Both the position numbers and the translations under genes were made by a program. DNA of 64,000 nt from Erinaceus europaeus (Eukaryota > Chordata > Mammalia > Eulipotyphla > Erinaceidae). Positions 10,010 to 21,461 of the stretch are shown one piece after another (positions within the stretch are counted from its first letter, which is position 1; each line of letters starts with the position of its first letter). Under the pieces are notes generated by a model, which was given only the letters and a program-made list of their open reading frames with translations, made no database searches and was not told where the DNA came from. Location of the stretch: contig NC_080164.1 in the NCBI RefSeq assembly GCF_950295315.1, forward strand, positions 12,617,659 to 12,681,658, given 5' to 3'.

Positions 10010-10205
10010 TGGGGCCAGGTGGTGGCACACTTGGCTAAGCACACTCACTATAGTGTGCAAGGAACTTCATTCAAGCCCCTGGTCCCCATTTGCAAGTGGT
10101 AAAGCAGGGCTGCAGGTGTCTCTCTGTCTCTTTCTCTCTTCCCCCTCCCCTCTCAATTGTCTGTGAATCTATCCAATAATAAGCAAATACAGATATTTTT
10201 AAATG
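10010..10205 (+). mobile_element. tRNA-derived SINE
   Basis: Head (gggccaggtggtggcacacttgg), core and CT-rich body are present and an A/T-rich tail ends it. Confidence 0.85.
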
Positions 10206-10329
10206 TCTAAAATTCATCCCTTATGCTTTATTTCCTATAGTACCATGAGATGAACACAGGTTATGGGCATAAATATGTTAGTAAGATGCTTCACCAGTCT
10301 AAGTATTATTCTAAATTTCTTAGAAAGGG

Positions 10330-10497
10330 AAAGGGGAGGAGGAGAAAGAAACCAAAGCAACACTCTGCTATCCATGAACTTCACTCATAGTTCTTGATAT
10401 TATCCGCCATGTTCACACATGTCTTGAGGAACCAAATCCTAGGCCTCACACAATGAGCCCACAAGTTTTGCTGCTGTGTCACCTTCCAGGCCCCCAC
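10330..10497 (-). mobile_element. Diverged SINE
   Basis: GA-rich body followed by gaggaaccaaatcctaggcc and a head-like end. Old copy. Confidence 0.5.
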
Positions 10498-10544
10498 CTG
10501 GGATTCTTTTAAGCATGCCTGGCCATGGTATATGCAGATTTCTT

Positions 10545-10912
10545 TCTTTTTCTTTTTTTTTTTTTTTTCCCTCTAGGGTTATTGCTGGGGCTCAGTGCCT
10601 GCACATATGAATCCACTGCTCCTGGAGACCATTTTCCCCCTTTTTGTTGCTCTTGATGTTGTGGTCTTGTTGTGGTTATTATTGTTGTTGTTGATGTTGT
10701 TCATTGTTGGATAGGACAGAGAGAAATAGAGAGAGGAGGGGAAGACAGAGAGGGGAAGAGAAAGACAGACACCTGCAGACAGACTTGCTTCATCACCTGT
10801 GAAGCGACTCCCCTGCATGTGGGGAGCCAGGGGCTTGAACTGGGATCCTTATGCAGGTCCTTGCACTTTGTGCCACGTGCGCTTAACCCACTGCGCTACC
10901 TCCTGACCCCCA
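10545..10912 (-). mobile_element. ERI-type SINE, long variant
   Basis: A T-run, the 3' block (gggttattgctggggctcagtgcc), a GTT-rich linker, GA-rich body, core and head in reverse orientation. Near-matching flanks (tatgcagatttctt before, tatgtgcagatttctt after) look like its target duplication. Confidence 0.9.
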
Positions 10913-11398
10913 GTATGTGCAGATTTCTTACTGTAACACAACCTTGTGTTGTTTCTGAATCCACTGAATTCACATGGGTGCTCCATAAAGGAGTCACTAA
11001 TATTATCCCCACTCACTATACACTTCAAAGTATATAGATCAAAGACTTGTTTTTAAAGGACTATGCCACAAAAAATTGTAATAGTGCTGTTAGATAATGC
11101 TATGATGACAGTTTTATTGTAATGTATCAGAAAGGAAAAAATATTCTGTACATATTGTGGCCTACAAGGTGTCTCAGGATAAGATGTGGGGCTCTCAAAC
11201 ATGGCATCCCAAGTTTGATCCTTGAATATTGTAATGAGGGGAAGAGAGGACCATGTAGGCCTCCACAATGCTGGCAAATTGACTATAGTTTCATTCTGAA
11301 ACAATTCCAGAGATCATAGTTTCATGAATTTTAAGCCTTTATTTAGGAATACATTCACTCATTTATAATTGAGGACCTATGGGAAGGGGTGAGGAGAA

Positions 11399-11418
11399 AA
11401 GGGAGGGAGGGAGGGAGG

Positions 11419-11470
<52 letters not shown>

Positions 11471-11475
11471 GAGAG
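11399..11475. repeat. (GGGA)n / (GA)n microsatellite
   Basis: Uninterrupted purine run on the plus strand. Confidence 0.95.
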
Positions 11476-11954
11476 AATGGCACCAGAGTGAGCACAATGG
11501 TAACCAACTTTAAAAAAATTCTAAGACCCTGCTTTCACTTCACTTCTATCTAAGTCACACCCACACTTATTACAACTTCCAGGTGTTCTTTTGCCACTTC
11601 CTTGGTGTGGTGCTACCTTTAATTTCTCCCCTACTCCTATGAGGAAACATTTGATAACATAGAACAAAATGACCATGTCCTGGCTATTTGGTGCTTCAGA
11701 ATCCTCTGGTCACCTTCCTCTAACAAAATTACATGTGCTACAGTAATACTCTGGTTCTCTTCCTCCTCATCCATAATAATATAAATCTTTAAATATATAT
11801 ACAATATAACTTTTGATCCCTCAAAACTTAATTATTGATGGCCTGCTATTTTCTGGAAGTCTTACTCATAACATAAACAGTCAACTGACATCTATTGTAT
11901 ATGTTTTATATACTGTATTCTTATGATAAAGTAAGTAGACAGATGCAAATGTTG

Positions 11955-11955
<1 letters not shown>

Positions 11956-12001
<46 letters not shown>
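11956..12001. repeat. (CA)n microsatellite
   Basis: About 23 CA units. Confidence 0.97.
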
Positions 12002-12002
<1 letters not shown>

Positions 12003-12004
12003 CC

Positions 12005-12135
12005 AGGGAGGTGGTGCTCCAATGAAGTGTAGGACTTGCAAGCATTAGATCCTGCTTTATTGCTTAAAACTACATATGCCAGAAAGATGCTCTGGCTCTC
12101 AATCTCTCTCTCATTAATATATAAATAATTTTTTT
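12005..12135 (+). mobile_element. Short type-2 SINE
   Basis: gccagggaggtggtgctcc...ttagatcctgctttattgc...gatgctctggctctcaatctctctc with an A/T-rich end. It follows the CA repeat directly. Confidence 0.6.
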
Positions 12136-12484
12136 CAAAAAGAACAGTATTTAAAACAGATAATCACAAGGACTATGAAATATATATGGCTAAGGCTATA
12201 CCATACTTGTTGAGACCCTAAGTTTACATCTGAAACAAGCAAGTATCCATTTAAGTGAGCAGACACAGTTCAAATCCAGTTTGCAAATGCACAGAGCCTA
12301 TATTTAGGGTCTCCAGCATGCTGAGTACAATGAGGCAAAGTTACATACACGGCGCTCATTATTCACATAACTATTATATGCTCAATAGGGTCTGTTGGTA
12401 TTTGCTCCTACCCTCTGCCTCCCTCCCCCCACCCCCACACATATGAGGATCTTACCAGATTTAATCTGTATAAAAGTGTTCTTC

Positions 12485-12657
12485 ATTTCAGTGCTCAAGG
12501 ACCCAGGTTCAAGCCCCTGGTACTCACCTACAGGAGGAAAGCTTCACAATTGATGAAGTCAGGCTGCAGGTGTCTCTCTGTCTTTTTCTCTCTCTACTTC
12601 TCTCTCCCTTCTGAATTTCTCTCAGTCTCTATCAACAATAAATAAATAATTTAAAAA
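12485..12657 (+). mobile_element. tRNA-derived SINE, 5'-truncated
   Basis: Starts within the head (agtgctcaaggacccaggttcaagcc) and has the core, CT-rich body and AATAAATAAT tail. Confidence 0.85.
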
Positions 12658-12659
12658 AG

Positions 12660-14093
12660 TGTTCTGACTTGGATTTTATCAATTAAAGATACATATATAA
12701 TAAGTAATATAAGAGAGAAAAAGACATTATTTATCACTGCATAGTGGCAGACAGGTGGAAGGGTAGAAGGTAAAAGTGGAGTTCCCAGAACTTTCTGGAT
12801 CTTCTCCTGTTCACTCATTTAGTCTAGGTCGGTGTGCCTTTGAAATCTATGTCTGTATTTCCTGATTCCTACAAGGTCAGTCCTTTGAAATCACCTTTGA
12901 TTCTGTTTCCTTAGCCTTCCCAAAAGATTATATAAGTAGCTAAAAGCCTTTTATAGAGCATATTATTATCTCTACAATTACACATTTAATTCGGCAGAAA
13001 CAGATAATGGCAATTTACCTCCATGGACTATGCAATTGAGCCATCCTCCATCTTAATCTTTAGTGAGAAACTCTCATAGAAGAAGCAAATACTTTTCCCT
13101 ACCCCTAGAATAGCAAGAATTTAAGGTAAAGAAACTCTTCATCAAGGAAAACGTAAAGAGAAAAAAAACATAAACTAGCATTTGAGATACGTGTGTGTGT
13201 GTGTGTGCGCGCGCGCGCGTGCGCGTATAAGTAGTTTTTGATTTTTACCTATAAAATTATATCCAATAAATATCTATGTAAATAGAATATATTTCAAAAT
13301 TAAGTATTATCTCTGAAAAACTGTAAGTCTTGCTCAGTCTGAGCAGCTTGCAGGAGGAAAAGAACATCACACTCAATTGATATTTGTATCCCAAGCACTT
13401 AGCATAGATTCTGACACACACACATTTGTAATATGTAACAAAAGTAGGAAATCAGGATTAATCTGGTACCTTTATAGGACACAGGGAGACCAGTGTGATA
13501 TGGTTAGTTCCAGATTAGTCTGTTTCCCTTCTCCTGAGTGGGCCCTTGTTTTCCTCTGTAACCACCCCCCTCTTCCATAAGTCACACCTCTTACAGATAA
13601 AGCACTTTCTCTGGGGGTGGGCAAGCCTCCATCTAACCTACACCATCTTTGAATAAGCGGGTCTCACCAAATGAAAATTTCCAGAATGGCACCATACTTG
13701 TTGTCATTCTGGGTTGGCTAAAATAAAATCAAGTAAAAGTTATTCTAGAGAGTTTCATTATTTGAAAGATGTGCTTTAATTTCAGCAGAAGGTTACAATC
13801 ACATCTCCTTCCCATTAGAGCAGACAAAACAACTAAAAGTTGTGAAGAGCAATACGGAGTTTCTGATGAGATAAATCGTTACTCTTAAAGTCATAATTAA
13901 CTTCTTTGAGAAGGCACACAAAGTTTAAATCCAAGGACAGTTATTTTAAAACTTCTGAAGGTCTGAGATTCTACACTGTGAATTCAGATAATGAATTGTA
14001 CCTTCTGAAAGAATTCTTTAACCCTTCTACTTTATGTCTATGATGTTTTGGTTTAAGTATTTATTAGACCTATCTTTAAGAAACTATAGATTC
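12660..14093. other. Mostly unique sequence
   Basis: Apart from the alternating GT/GC run at 13191-13226, I see no gene, RNA gene or clear young repeat. Confidence 0.5.
13191..13226. repeat. (GT)n-(GC)n alternating purine-pyrimidine run
   Basis: GT repeats pass into GC repeats and back, a strict purine-pyrimidine alternation that favours left-handed (Z) DNA. Confidence 0.95.
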
Positions 14094-14224
14094 TGCGGAG
14101 GGTAGATAGCATACTGGTTATGCAAAGAGGCTTTCATGCCTGAGGCTCCAAATTCCCAGGTTCAATCCCCCGCACCACCATAAACCAGAGCTGAACAATG
14201 CTCTGGTCAAAAAAAAAAAAAAGT
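14094..14224 (+). mobile_element. Short type-2 tRNA-like SINE
   Basis: A tRNA-like head with a B-box-like ggttcaatcccc, then the phrase ccagagctgaacaatgctctgg and a poly(A) tail. It lacks the GGGGAGTCGC core of the ERI type, so it belongs to a second SINE family; related copies lie near 47725, 49982 and 56690. Confidence 0.8.
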
Positions 14225-14375
14225 AAAGCAAAGAAATTATAGTGGACCTGGCTCCTAATTTGAAAGTCCAGATGACCAACCTCCGAGGGGTTCTTCATTC
14301 TTGGGTTCTGTGGGTGATGGATAATATTATCAAGTTATTCTATCAAGGTGTCCCTGAACCCTGGCTATATAAATG

Positions 14376-14377
<2 letters not shown>

Positions 14378-14445
<68 letters not shown>

Positions 14446-14463
14446 CTGTGCATGTGTGTGTGT
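14378..14463. repeat. (GT)n microsatellite
   Basis: More than 30 GT units with one short interruption near the end. Cys/Val open frames over it are artefacts. Confidence 0.97.
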
Positions 14464-15227
14464 AGAGTTTCGGCCTTCATCTGTTGACATTCATTGTGTT
14501 ATGGAAGTTCAGATAGCTTCTTTTGCTCTCATTTTTGATGCACAGCACCTTATTTGGAAGTTTCATTTTCCATCAAGGGTGACAAGGCAACACTTTCCAC
14601 AAAACCAGTTTCCACAATTTAAGATTTTTTTTTAAATTTTATTTTGCAAGTTGGGTTTACATAAAAGAGTAAACATGAGGATCAGGGATTCACAGAGACA
14701 CTCATTCAATAATTATAGCAGTCAATTAAAGCTATTAATGACCCCCCCCAGTAAGACTGCAGATTGATTCTTGGCTTTAGATAACTGCACTGAACTCTGA
14801 ACAAAACAGTTATCATAGTGAAACAGAAGGTTAATGTGGCATTCTTCTGTCTCAGTGACAAAAGGATTGAGCCCATCAGTCAAAAGAGATGTGTAGGATA
14901 CGTAATAGATGCAGCCTTACAGCAGCTGTGGATGTCAGGGTTGCTGAAAAAAGGTTATTCGTCATGCAGATGCAAGTCTGCTGTGAATGTATGCATGAAT
15001 AGTGTTTGAATTCAGGTGACAGATGGATTTTGCATGTCTGGTGTCGCCATGATCCAGTCTTGTCCATTGTGTCATCTGCCAGCCCTTTTGTGTATGCTGT
15101 AAAACAATTACAACTAATAATTTTGATGTACAAAGCTTCAGAATGCGTTACAAGCCTTACACTAAGTAGCAGCATATTTTTAAACAATTGGAATCACTGC
15201 ATCTTTTAGGAGGAAATTCCTATTTTC

Positions 15228-15412
15228 TTTGTTTTAGTTATTATTGGATAGGAATAGAGATAAATTGAGAGGGAGTGATACAGAGAGATACCTGCAACTC
15301 TATTTCACCACTGCTGAAGCTTTCCCCTCTGCAGGTGGAGACCAGTGGCTTGAACTTGGGTCCTAGTGCACTGTGGTGTGTGCACATAACCAGGTGTGTC
15401 ACACCTGACCCT
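15228..15412 (-). mobile_element. tRNA-derived SINE
   Basis: Reverse-strand GA-rich body, core (tttcccctctgcaggtggag) and head (gtgcacataaccaggtgtg). Confidence 0.8.
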
Positions 15413-16711
15413 AGGATTCCTGTTTACTTTTTCTCACAAATTCAGGCAGGGAGGGGACAGTGTCACCAAGATATTTAAAACCTACCTTTTTTTTTTTTTT
15501 TTAATGGTTTGCTGACCCATCTTAGTCTAAGGTCCCTTTTTAGAAGTCAGAATCACCTACAAAGAATGGAGAATTTCCTCTTTGTGTATGTGTTCCCCAG
15601 TTTGATCTGCTTTCTCTGTAGAGACCTCTGCTGGACTCTCCAGATATCTTGTACTCACTGAGCCCCAAGAGTCCACAAACATAACTTATAACATGTAAAC
15701 TAAGTCTTTTCATTCTGATATCCCAAACTCTAATCCATGACTAAGGTCCACCCAGGGACTTGGTGGGCTTTTAACCGCCCCCCATCCAATCACTAGGACT
15801 AACCCTGAACATTGCTGACATAAATGTGGGAACTGGTCCTGGGTTTCCTGTGGATTAGTAGAGGGATGATGAACACAGGAATGATCAAAATACTCTGAAA
15901 CAACCTGATTATGTTGACACTGACTTTAAAATAAAAATGACAATCTATTCCACATTTTATGCTTTAACCTCCACCACAAATCATTTACTATTGGTAAAAG
16001 CTGCATAGATCATCTGACTTCAAACAGTTTGTAGTACTTCAAACTGACAATTTCACTCTCACAGACATCAAAAAAACATTCCTCAATCTCCCGCTAAAAA
16101 TGCAATTTTTTACTTTGAACGCCATTCACACCACCTTGGAAAACACAATCAAATCTGATCATAGTCACTGGAGCTATCACTTCCTACTTTTGAAGTTGTT
16201 GTTCCCCAAATCTTTGATTCCATCTCCCCTTGTCACAGACATAAGGAACTGAAAAATCTCTGTGTTCTGGTTACCATTGTGACATTGGTTACCATTGGCA
16301 GAAAGAGTTTTGTAAACATTAAGGAAAATCATGAAACCTTCCAACTCCCAAACATTTTATCACTGGTTTCTAAAAATAAGTCACAAGGCAAAGGGAGAAA
16401 GTTATTTAGAAAATCATATATGTAAAACCATGTGTGATTTCAAGCCCATTTCAGATCCCTAGTCAGGAGTATGAGCAAGTGTACTTGTCCTGTATGAGTC
16501 TCAGGGACATGGCCTGGAGTCAAGCAATATTGACATTTGTGTTTTAAAGATATATTCTGTGACACTGGGGAAAATCAAGCTTACAGTAGATAAGACCCCT
16601 TTATTGTGATAGCAGCTGACTGTTGGCTTGAATGGAGTGTGTGGGAATCACAAAGTGGCCTGGGGATATTTTGATGTGAAAGAAATGTCTTAGATTTTGA
16701 TTTGACATTGG
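15413..16711. other. No gene or clear repeat recognised
   Basis: Unique-looking sequence with a short T-run at 15487-15502. Nothing supportable as coding. Confidence 0.5.

Positions 16712-16715
<4 letters not shown>

Positions 16716-16757
<42 letters not shown>
16716..16757. repeat. (TA)n microsatellite
   Basis: About 21 TA units. Confidence 0.97.
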
Positions 16758-16759
<2 letters not shown>

Positions 16760-16844
16760 AAAAAGCTCACAGTACTATACTCCTAAAATATGTCCTTGTT
16801 ATTGTGTAATTACACTTCAAAGTATCTCGTCTCCAAGAGAGAGG

Positions 16845-16932
16845 ACATAGTCATTGTATGCTGTGCTAAAGATTGAACTCAAGGCTTCGTGCATGGAAGG
16901 CACCATGGCGAGACTCTTCCCTATCCCTCAAA
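16845..16932 (-). mobile_element. Possible diverged SINE
   Basis: gctaaagattgaactcaaggcttcgtgc resembles a reversed tRNA-like B-box region; weak. Confidence 0.3.
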
Positions 16933-16965
16933 GTTATTTTTTAAGAGTAAAAGAAAAAAAAATAG

Positions 16966-17190
16966 AACTAGGAGGTGGTTAACCCGGAAAAGCATCCATG
17001 TTACCATGACTCATGGTTCAAGCCCCCAGTTCCCACCTACAGGGGGAAAACATCAATGAAGTCTATAGTCCTTCTATGGGCATATCTCTTCTCTTCTCCT
17101 CTTCTCTTCTCTCCTCTTCTATTTATCTCTATCTATGTCTCTCATTTTTATCTTTGTCTATTACCATCTGTCAAAAATAAAGAAAAAAAT
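16966..17190 (+). mobile_element. tRNA-derived SINE
   Basis: Head (aactaggaggtggttaacc), cccagttcccacctacaggggg core, CT-rich body and an A-rich tail. Confidence 0.8.
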
Positions 17191-17484
17191 ATGGCCACTT
17201 GGAGAGGTAGAGTCATGCAGATGTTGAACACTAATGATAATACTGGTGATGGAAAAGAAGAAAAATATATATAAATGCCACCTAGTGTTAAGTTCCATAG
17301 ACTATAATAAGAATGATAAGGATTTGTATTTAGAATCACTAAACTTTAAGAGAAAGGGCTGGAATAGGATTGATGGAGACAAGCATCCTATGTTGAGGGC
17401 TGGTGTGCAGGGTTGACTTTGCTATTCTCTCTCAAGGGACAGGTTGAGACAGGTACAACTCTGAAATGTGCAATTAGTGTCTTG

Positions 17485-17700
17485 GAACTCTTTAAACTAT
17501 GTGAGGTTCAACCCCTGTCTATGACCCTTCTTAACTGTGTGATCACAGGATAATTGATTTTAAATTCACAGAACCTCAATTTTCTCAGTTGTGAAATGAA
17601 AATGAACATACTTTAGTTCTTAGGGTTATTATGAGGATTATGTTAAGATAACATATTAAATTACTCATGTGCTCAATATACTTTAAGTGTTTTTATCCTC
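17485..17700 (+). repeat. MIR (ancient mammalian tRNA-derived SINE)
   Basis: The order ttaactgtgtgatcacaggataa, acctcaattttctcagttgtgaaatgaaaatga, agggttattatgaggatta matches the MIR core and 3' half at its expected divergence. It shows that the host is a mammal. Confidence 0.85.
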
Positions 17701-18250
17701 ATATTCAACCTGCTGATTGGAGTAGATCTTAGCCCAGGCTAAGACAGAAGAAACCCTGTGGATATGCTCAGGAACCCCTATGGTGCTGAGTAACTGGGAG
17801 CTAATCTTGAAAGTCTGACCCTTCTTTTCTCTAATCTATCCTATGATTGTAAAGCAACCTGGTACACAGACACACTGATATTGGAACAAAGGGAATAAAT
17901 GTGCCAGTGCCTCCAAAATAAAATTGCTAACACATCAAAAGGCAGTTAATATGAAATTAAGTTTAATTAACTGAACAAATAAACTAGATTTAAATATATT
18001 CAGACAAGGCATTTTGAAAATAACTGCAAACCCATCTACTGAGTACCAGGTGACTGGAGAGCTCTTAAAATGTGTGGGACACTCGCATGTTATCTGTGGG
18101 GTTCAGGCAAAAACTATCAAAGTCATGGCCCATAGGATATACCTAAAAAAGACTCCCTAGCTTATTCTAACATGAAGACCTCAAATCTTATCTGCTATAT
18201 CCTTACTTTTAAGTTCCTTATTATTTAAAAAAAATGTTCTGCTCTGTATT
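17701..18250. other. No gene or clear repeat recognised
   Basis: Unique-looking AT-rich sequence. Confidence 0.5.
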
Positions 18251-18254
18251 TTAA

Positions 18255-18630
18255 TGATTTCCAGCTACCAATATGCAGATGCTACCATGACACAAATTGA
18301 CTTCATGGAAAAAAAACAAAACAAAACTCACCAATGTGTCCTGGAGCCCCATCTCTCCAGAGCCCAACCCTACTTGGGAAAGATAGAAAAAGGCAGGGGG
18401 TATGGATCAACCTGTCAACACCCACATGCAGTGGAGAAGCAATTATAGAAGCCAGAACTCCCACCTTCTAATCCCCATAATGATTCTGGGTCCATACTCC
18501 CAGAGGGATAAAGAATAAGAAAGTTTCCAATGGAGGGAAGGGGACATGGAACTCTGGTGGTGGGAATTATATGGACTTTTACTCCATCCATCCCACAATC
18601 TTGTTGATCATTATGAAATCACTAATTTAA
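18255..18630 (+). mobile_element. L1 3' end (long-3'UTR type)
   Basis: Matches the last ~370 bp of the L1 at 28010-33430: the caatgtgtcctggagccc, acctgtcaacacccac, ctctggtggtgggaatta blocks appear in the same order. Confidence 0.85.
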
Positions 18631-19179
18631 AAATGTGTGGGACAAAGTTTGGGATACCTTGCTTTTTGTCTTTTGGAACCTGGTTCTCCAGGGTAGAAGA
18701 TGGTATGGGAGTCACAGATCCAAGGTACTTAAACCTCTCTCTTAGCTTCTTGGAAAACCCCAGTAGAGTTACACCAAGAGTTTTATTGTCTCTCCTATGA
18801 GTTCACAGCATTTGCTATAGCTATTTACCTTATATCAGTTCAGTCATCACAAAATAAACAAACAAGTCATTTCTTTCCCTATTTATTCAACTGTGGCTAA
18901 ATAAATAAATCACTCATGCAGTATCAAATAATGAGTTTAAGGTAATGTTCCTTTATTTCAGAACATGGCAGCAAGGCTAGGGGGATATGTGAACTATTAC
19001 TGATTTGAAATGTGTGGAAATGCTGTTCTGAGTGCCTAGATCTTTATGCGTCTTCAATTATACTGTGAAACCATGCTCATCCTCATCAACTAATGTACAG
19101 AAAAGAGAATGCTTTTTTCTCTGGTCCACACAGAAGAGACCGTCACTGGAACTAAGAGGTCAGGTGAATGAGACATGTT

Positions 19180-19745
19180 CAAAGGTTTACTTCTCTTTCT
19201 GGCTTATTTCAGGTGACATGACTCCTTCAAAGTCCCTCCAAGATAAAGTGAAGACGGTGAATTGATAATTCTTAAAAGCTGAGTAGTATTCCATAACTAT
19301 ATATATATTCCATAGCTTTCTCAGCCTTTCTCATCTGTTGTTAGACACCTGGGTTGCTTTCAAGTCTTGGCTGTTACAGTGTGCTGCTATGAATATAGGT
19401 AGACACAGACCTTTTTGGATGGATGTGTTGGGTTCCTTAGGATATATCCCCAGGAGAAGAGTTGCAAGATCATAGGGTAGGTTCACTTCTAACTTTCTGA
19501 GAGTTCCCCAGACTGCTCTTCACAGGGGTTGGACCAATTTACATTCCTACCAGCAGTACTGGAGGGTTCCTTTACATCCATAACCTTTCTAGCATTTGTT
19601 GTTACTGTCTTTCTGATGTTATGACATTTTCAATAGACATGTAGTTATTCAATAGACAGTGGTTATCTCATTGTTGTCTTTATTTGAATTTCTCTGATAA
19701 TCAGTAACTTAGGGCATGTGTCAATAACTTTACTGTAAACTACTA
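19180..19745 (-). mobile_element. L1 3' fragment (ORF2 end and 3' UTR)
   Basis: On the minus strand it carries the conserved end of ORF2 (ccaagacttgaaagcaaccc, aatggaatactactcagc type phrases) and upstream blocks (ggaccaatttacattcctaccagcag in plus-strand form). It is the reverse-orientation counterpart of 30850-31300. Stops abound. Confidence 0.85.
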
Positions 19746-19790
19746 AAGTCCCAATAAGAAAAGGGAAGGGAAAAAAAGAGTCTTTCAGCA

Positions 19791-19970
19791 ATGATGTCCC
19801 TGGATGTTACTCAAAAAGAACAGAATATCCTCACAGTGAAATTCTTGAGGGAATTATCAACTTTCTGCACTGAGGGATATGTCAATGCCCTAGCTGAAGA
19901 TGTGAGGAATGTCAGAAAGAGAATGGCAAATGGCATAGCACACTATGTAGCAATTAGTGCTTTATCACCC
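19791..19970 (+). other. Short open frame of unknown nature, interrupted by provirus B
   Basis: A 60-codon frame opens with two Met codons and has a mixed, protein-like composition (for example VKFLRELSTFC and EDVRNVRKRM). It is interrupted by provirus B. The frame would continue in phase for 14 codons on the far side (22532-22573, stop 22574-22576), so the pre-insertion frame was 74 codons. I do not recognise the product and see no splice sites, poly(A) tail or domain. It may be a retropseudogene piece or chance. Confidence 0.25.
19965..19970. repeat. Target-site duplication of provirus B, left copy
   Basis: tcaccc; exact partner at 22526-22531. Confidence 0.95.
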
Positions 19971-20392
19971 TGTTGTTTTCGACGGGTTAGGTTGTTTTCG
20001 CCAGGCTGGCTTCACAGGTGGGTAACAGACAACCCGGGACTCATGGCTGGGTTGTAGGCAGTATCTCTTTATTCATGCAGGACGCAGCACAATCTAAGCT
20101 GAGCTATGCTAAACTCAAGGTAAAGTACTCTAAAACTCACAATGCTGTCTTTATATATACTTCCCAAGTAGGGTGGAAACAGGATGTGACATAGAGAGGG
20201 TGGAGATAAAAGTGACTGGTGAAAATCAGAGTGTGACAAATAGGGGGCAGAGCAGGCGAGAATCCTATCACTGAACCACAAATGCCCTGGAGGGAGGGTG
20301 GAACTTGTTAACAGCGGTTATGTAAATAAAATAGTGTTAAGCAGGGGGGATTTAAACCAAATGAAACAGAAGGGGTCTCATGCATACCAACA
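19971..20392 (-). repeat. 3' LTR of provirus B (422 bp)
   Basis: TG...CA ends on the minus strand, next to the PPT. Six substitutions relative to the 5' LTR. Confidence 0.95.
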
Positions 20393-20553
20393 ATTCCCCC
20401 TTTCTTTTTAACTAATGGCCATTGTGGGGTGAACAGAATCATATATCGTACAGGCATTTTCAAAAGAACTGGCATAAGACATGGAAAACAAAATAGGCGA
20501 GCAGCAATAACCAGCGTGATGCCAAGGGGAGCTTTTCTTGCCTCAAAGGGCAA
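20308..20553 (-). pseudogene. Env membrane-anchor/tail remnant of provirus B
   Basis: An 81-codon frame parallel to 87-344 in provirus A: hydrophobic span, then a tail translating the PPT as KKKGG and entering U3. It is the best-conserved sign of a betaretroviral env origin for the 3' part of this element. Confidence 0.5.
20393..20412 (-). other. Polypurine tract of provirus B
   Basis: Identical to the tract in A, directly before the TG of the 3' LTR. Confidence 0.92.
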
Positions 20554-20632
20554 GGCCTAGCAGGCGAAAGGGCATTTCTTGCCTCTGGGGGCATCTCTTG
20601 CCTCAAAGGGCGTTTCCTGCCTCTGTGGGCAT
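20530..20632 (-). repeat. Short tandem repeat in provirus B
   Basis: About five units of the block described in A (345-500), with fewer copies. Confidence 0.75.
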
Positions 20633-20693
20633 AACCTAATAAGGAGGGGGAGTTTTCTGCCTCTGGGACAGAGCCTGCAGGCGAGGGGACATG

Positions 20694-20960
20694 GTCTATA
20701 AAGTCTCAAGGCAATTGGCTGAAGTTAGTCTTTGAGAAACACAGCAGCATGTACCAGTAAGTCCGATGGAGGTGTCAGTCCAAAGTAGCTGACCACAAAA
20801 GAAAATGCCAAGGGATGAAACGCTGTACGTCTGTCTTGATGGGGAATGTCGGCCACCTGAATTCTGCTTTTCTGTAGAGAGTGATCTTTGGAGTCTGTGA
20901 ATCTGTTTCTTCAGGTCGTGCCAGGTCTCATCATTGGTTTCCGGGGGCGATGTCAGAGAA
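20694..20960 (-). pseudogene. Env transmembrane ectodomain-like remnant of provirus B
   Basis: Contains TWHDLKKQIHRL, as in A, in an open stretch without an upstream ATG; a one-base deletion near 20966 separates it from the ATG used in A. Confidence 0.4.
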
Positions 20961-21461
20961 CAGGATCCAAATGGATTTCCAGGAATTCTATTTGAGTAGA
21001 TGCTTTTTCATGTGAAGACTTTGACAGCTGAAATTCACTTACTTGTCAAACAAAACTTGTAGCAGATTAGAAGTTTACTATAATTGATAACTCCATTATA
21101 ATTGGAAGTCCTTTCTAGTATCATTTCAAGGTTGTTAAAACAGTTTAAACTCAATAAAATGTGGAAAGGTAAACAGAAGAACCACGGTTAAAAGCCTTAG
21201 GCATGAGAATAATTAACATAATCATTGCACTATCTGCCCCACCCATAACTCATACAGTTTTCAGGATTAAACGTTTCAGATTCATGTCAAGATGTAAAAG
21301 AGAAATCAAAGGAGGGAAAAAACAATTTTTTGGATTGTTTCTGGATGTCTCTATAAATCACGGCTGCGTCCAGCATTTTTTTTTAAGTCAATGTCAAACA
21401 AAAATTCAGTCATTCAAATCATTCTCTTATGAAACACAACTTGAACCAGATTATGAAGATC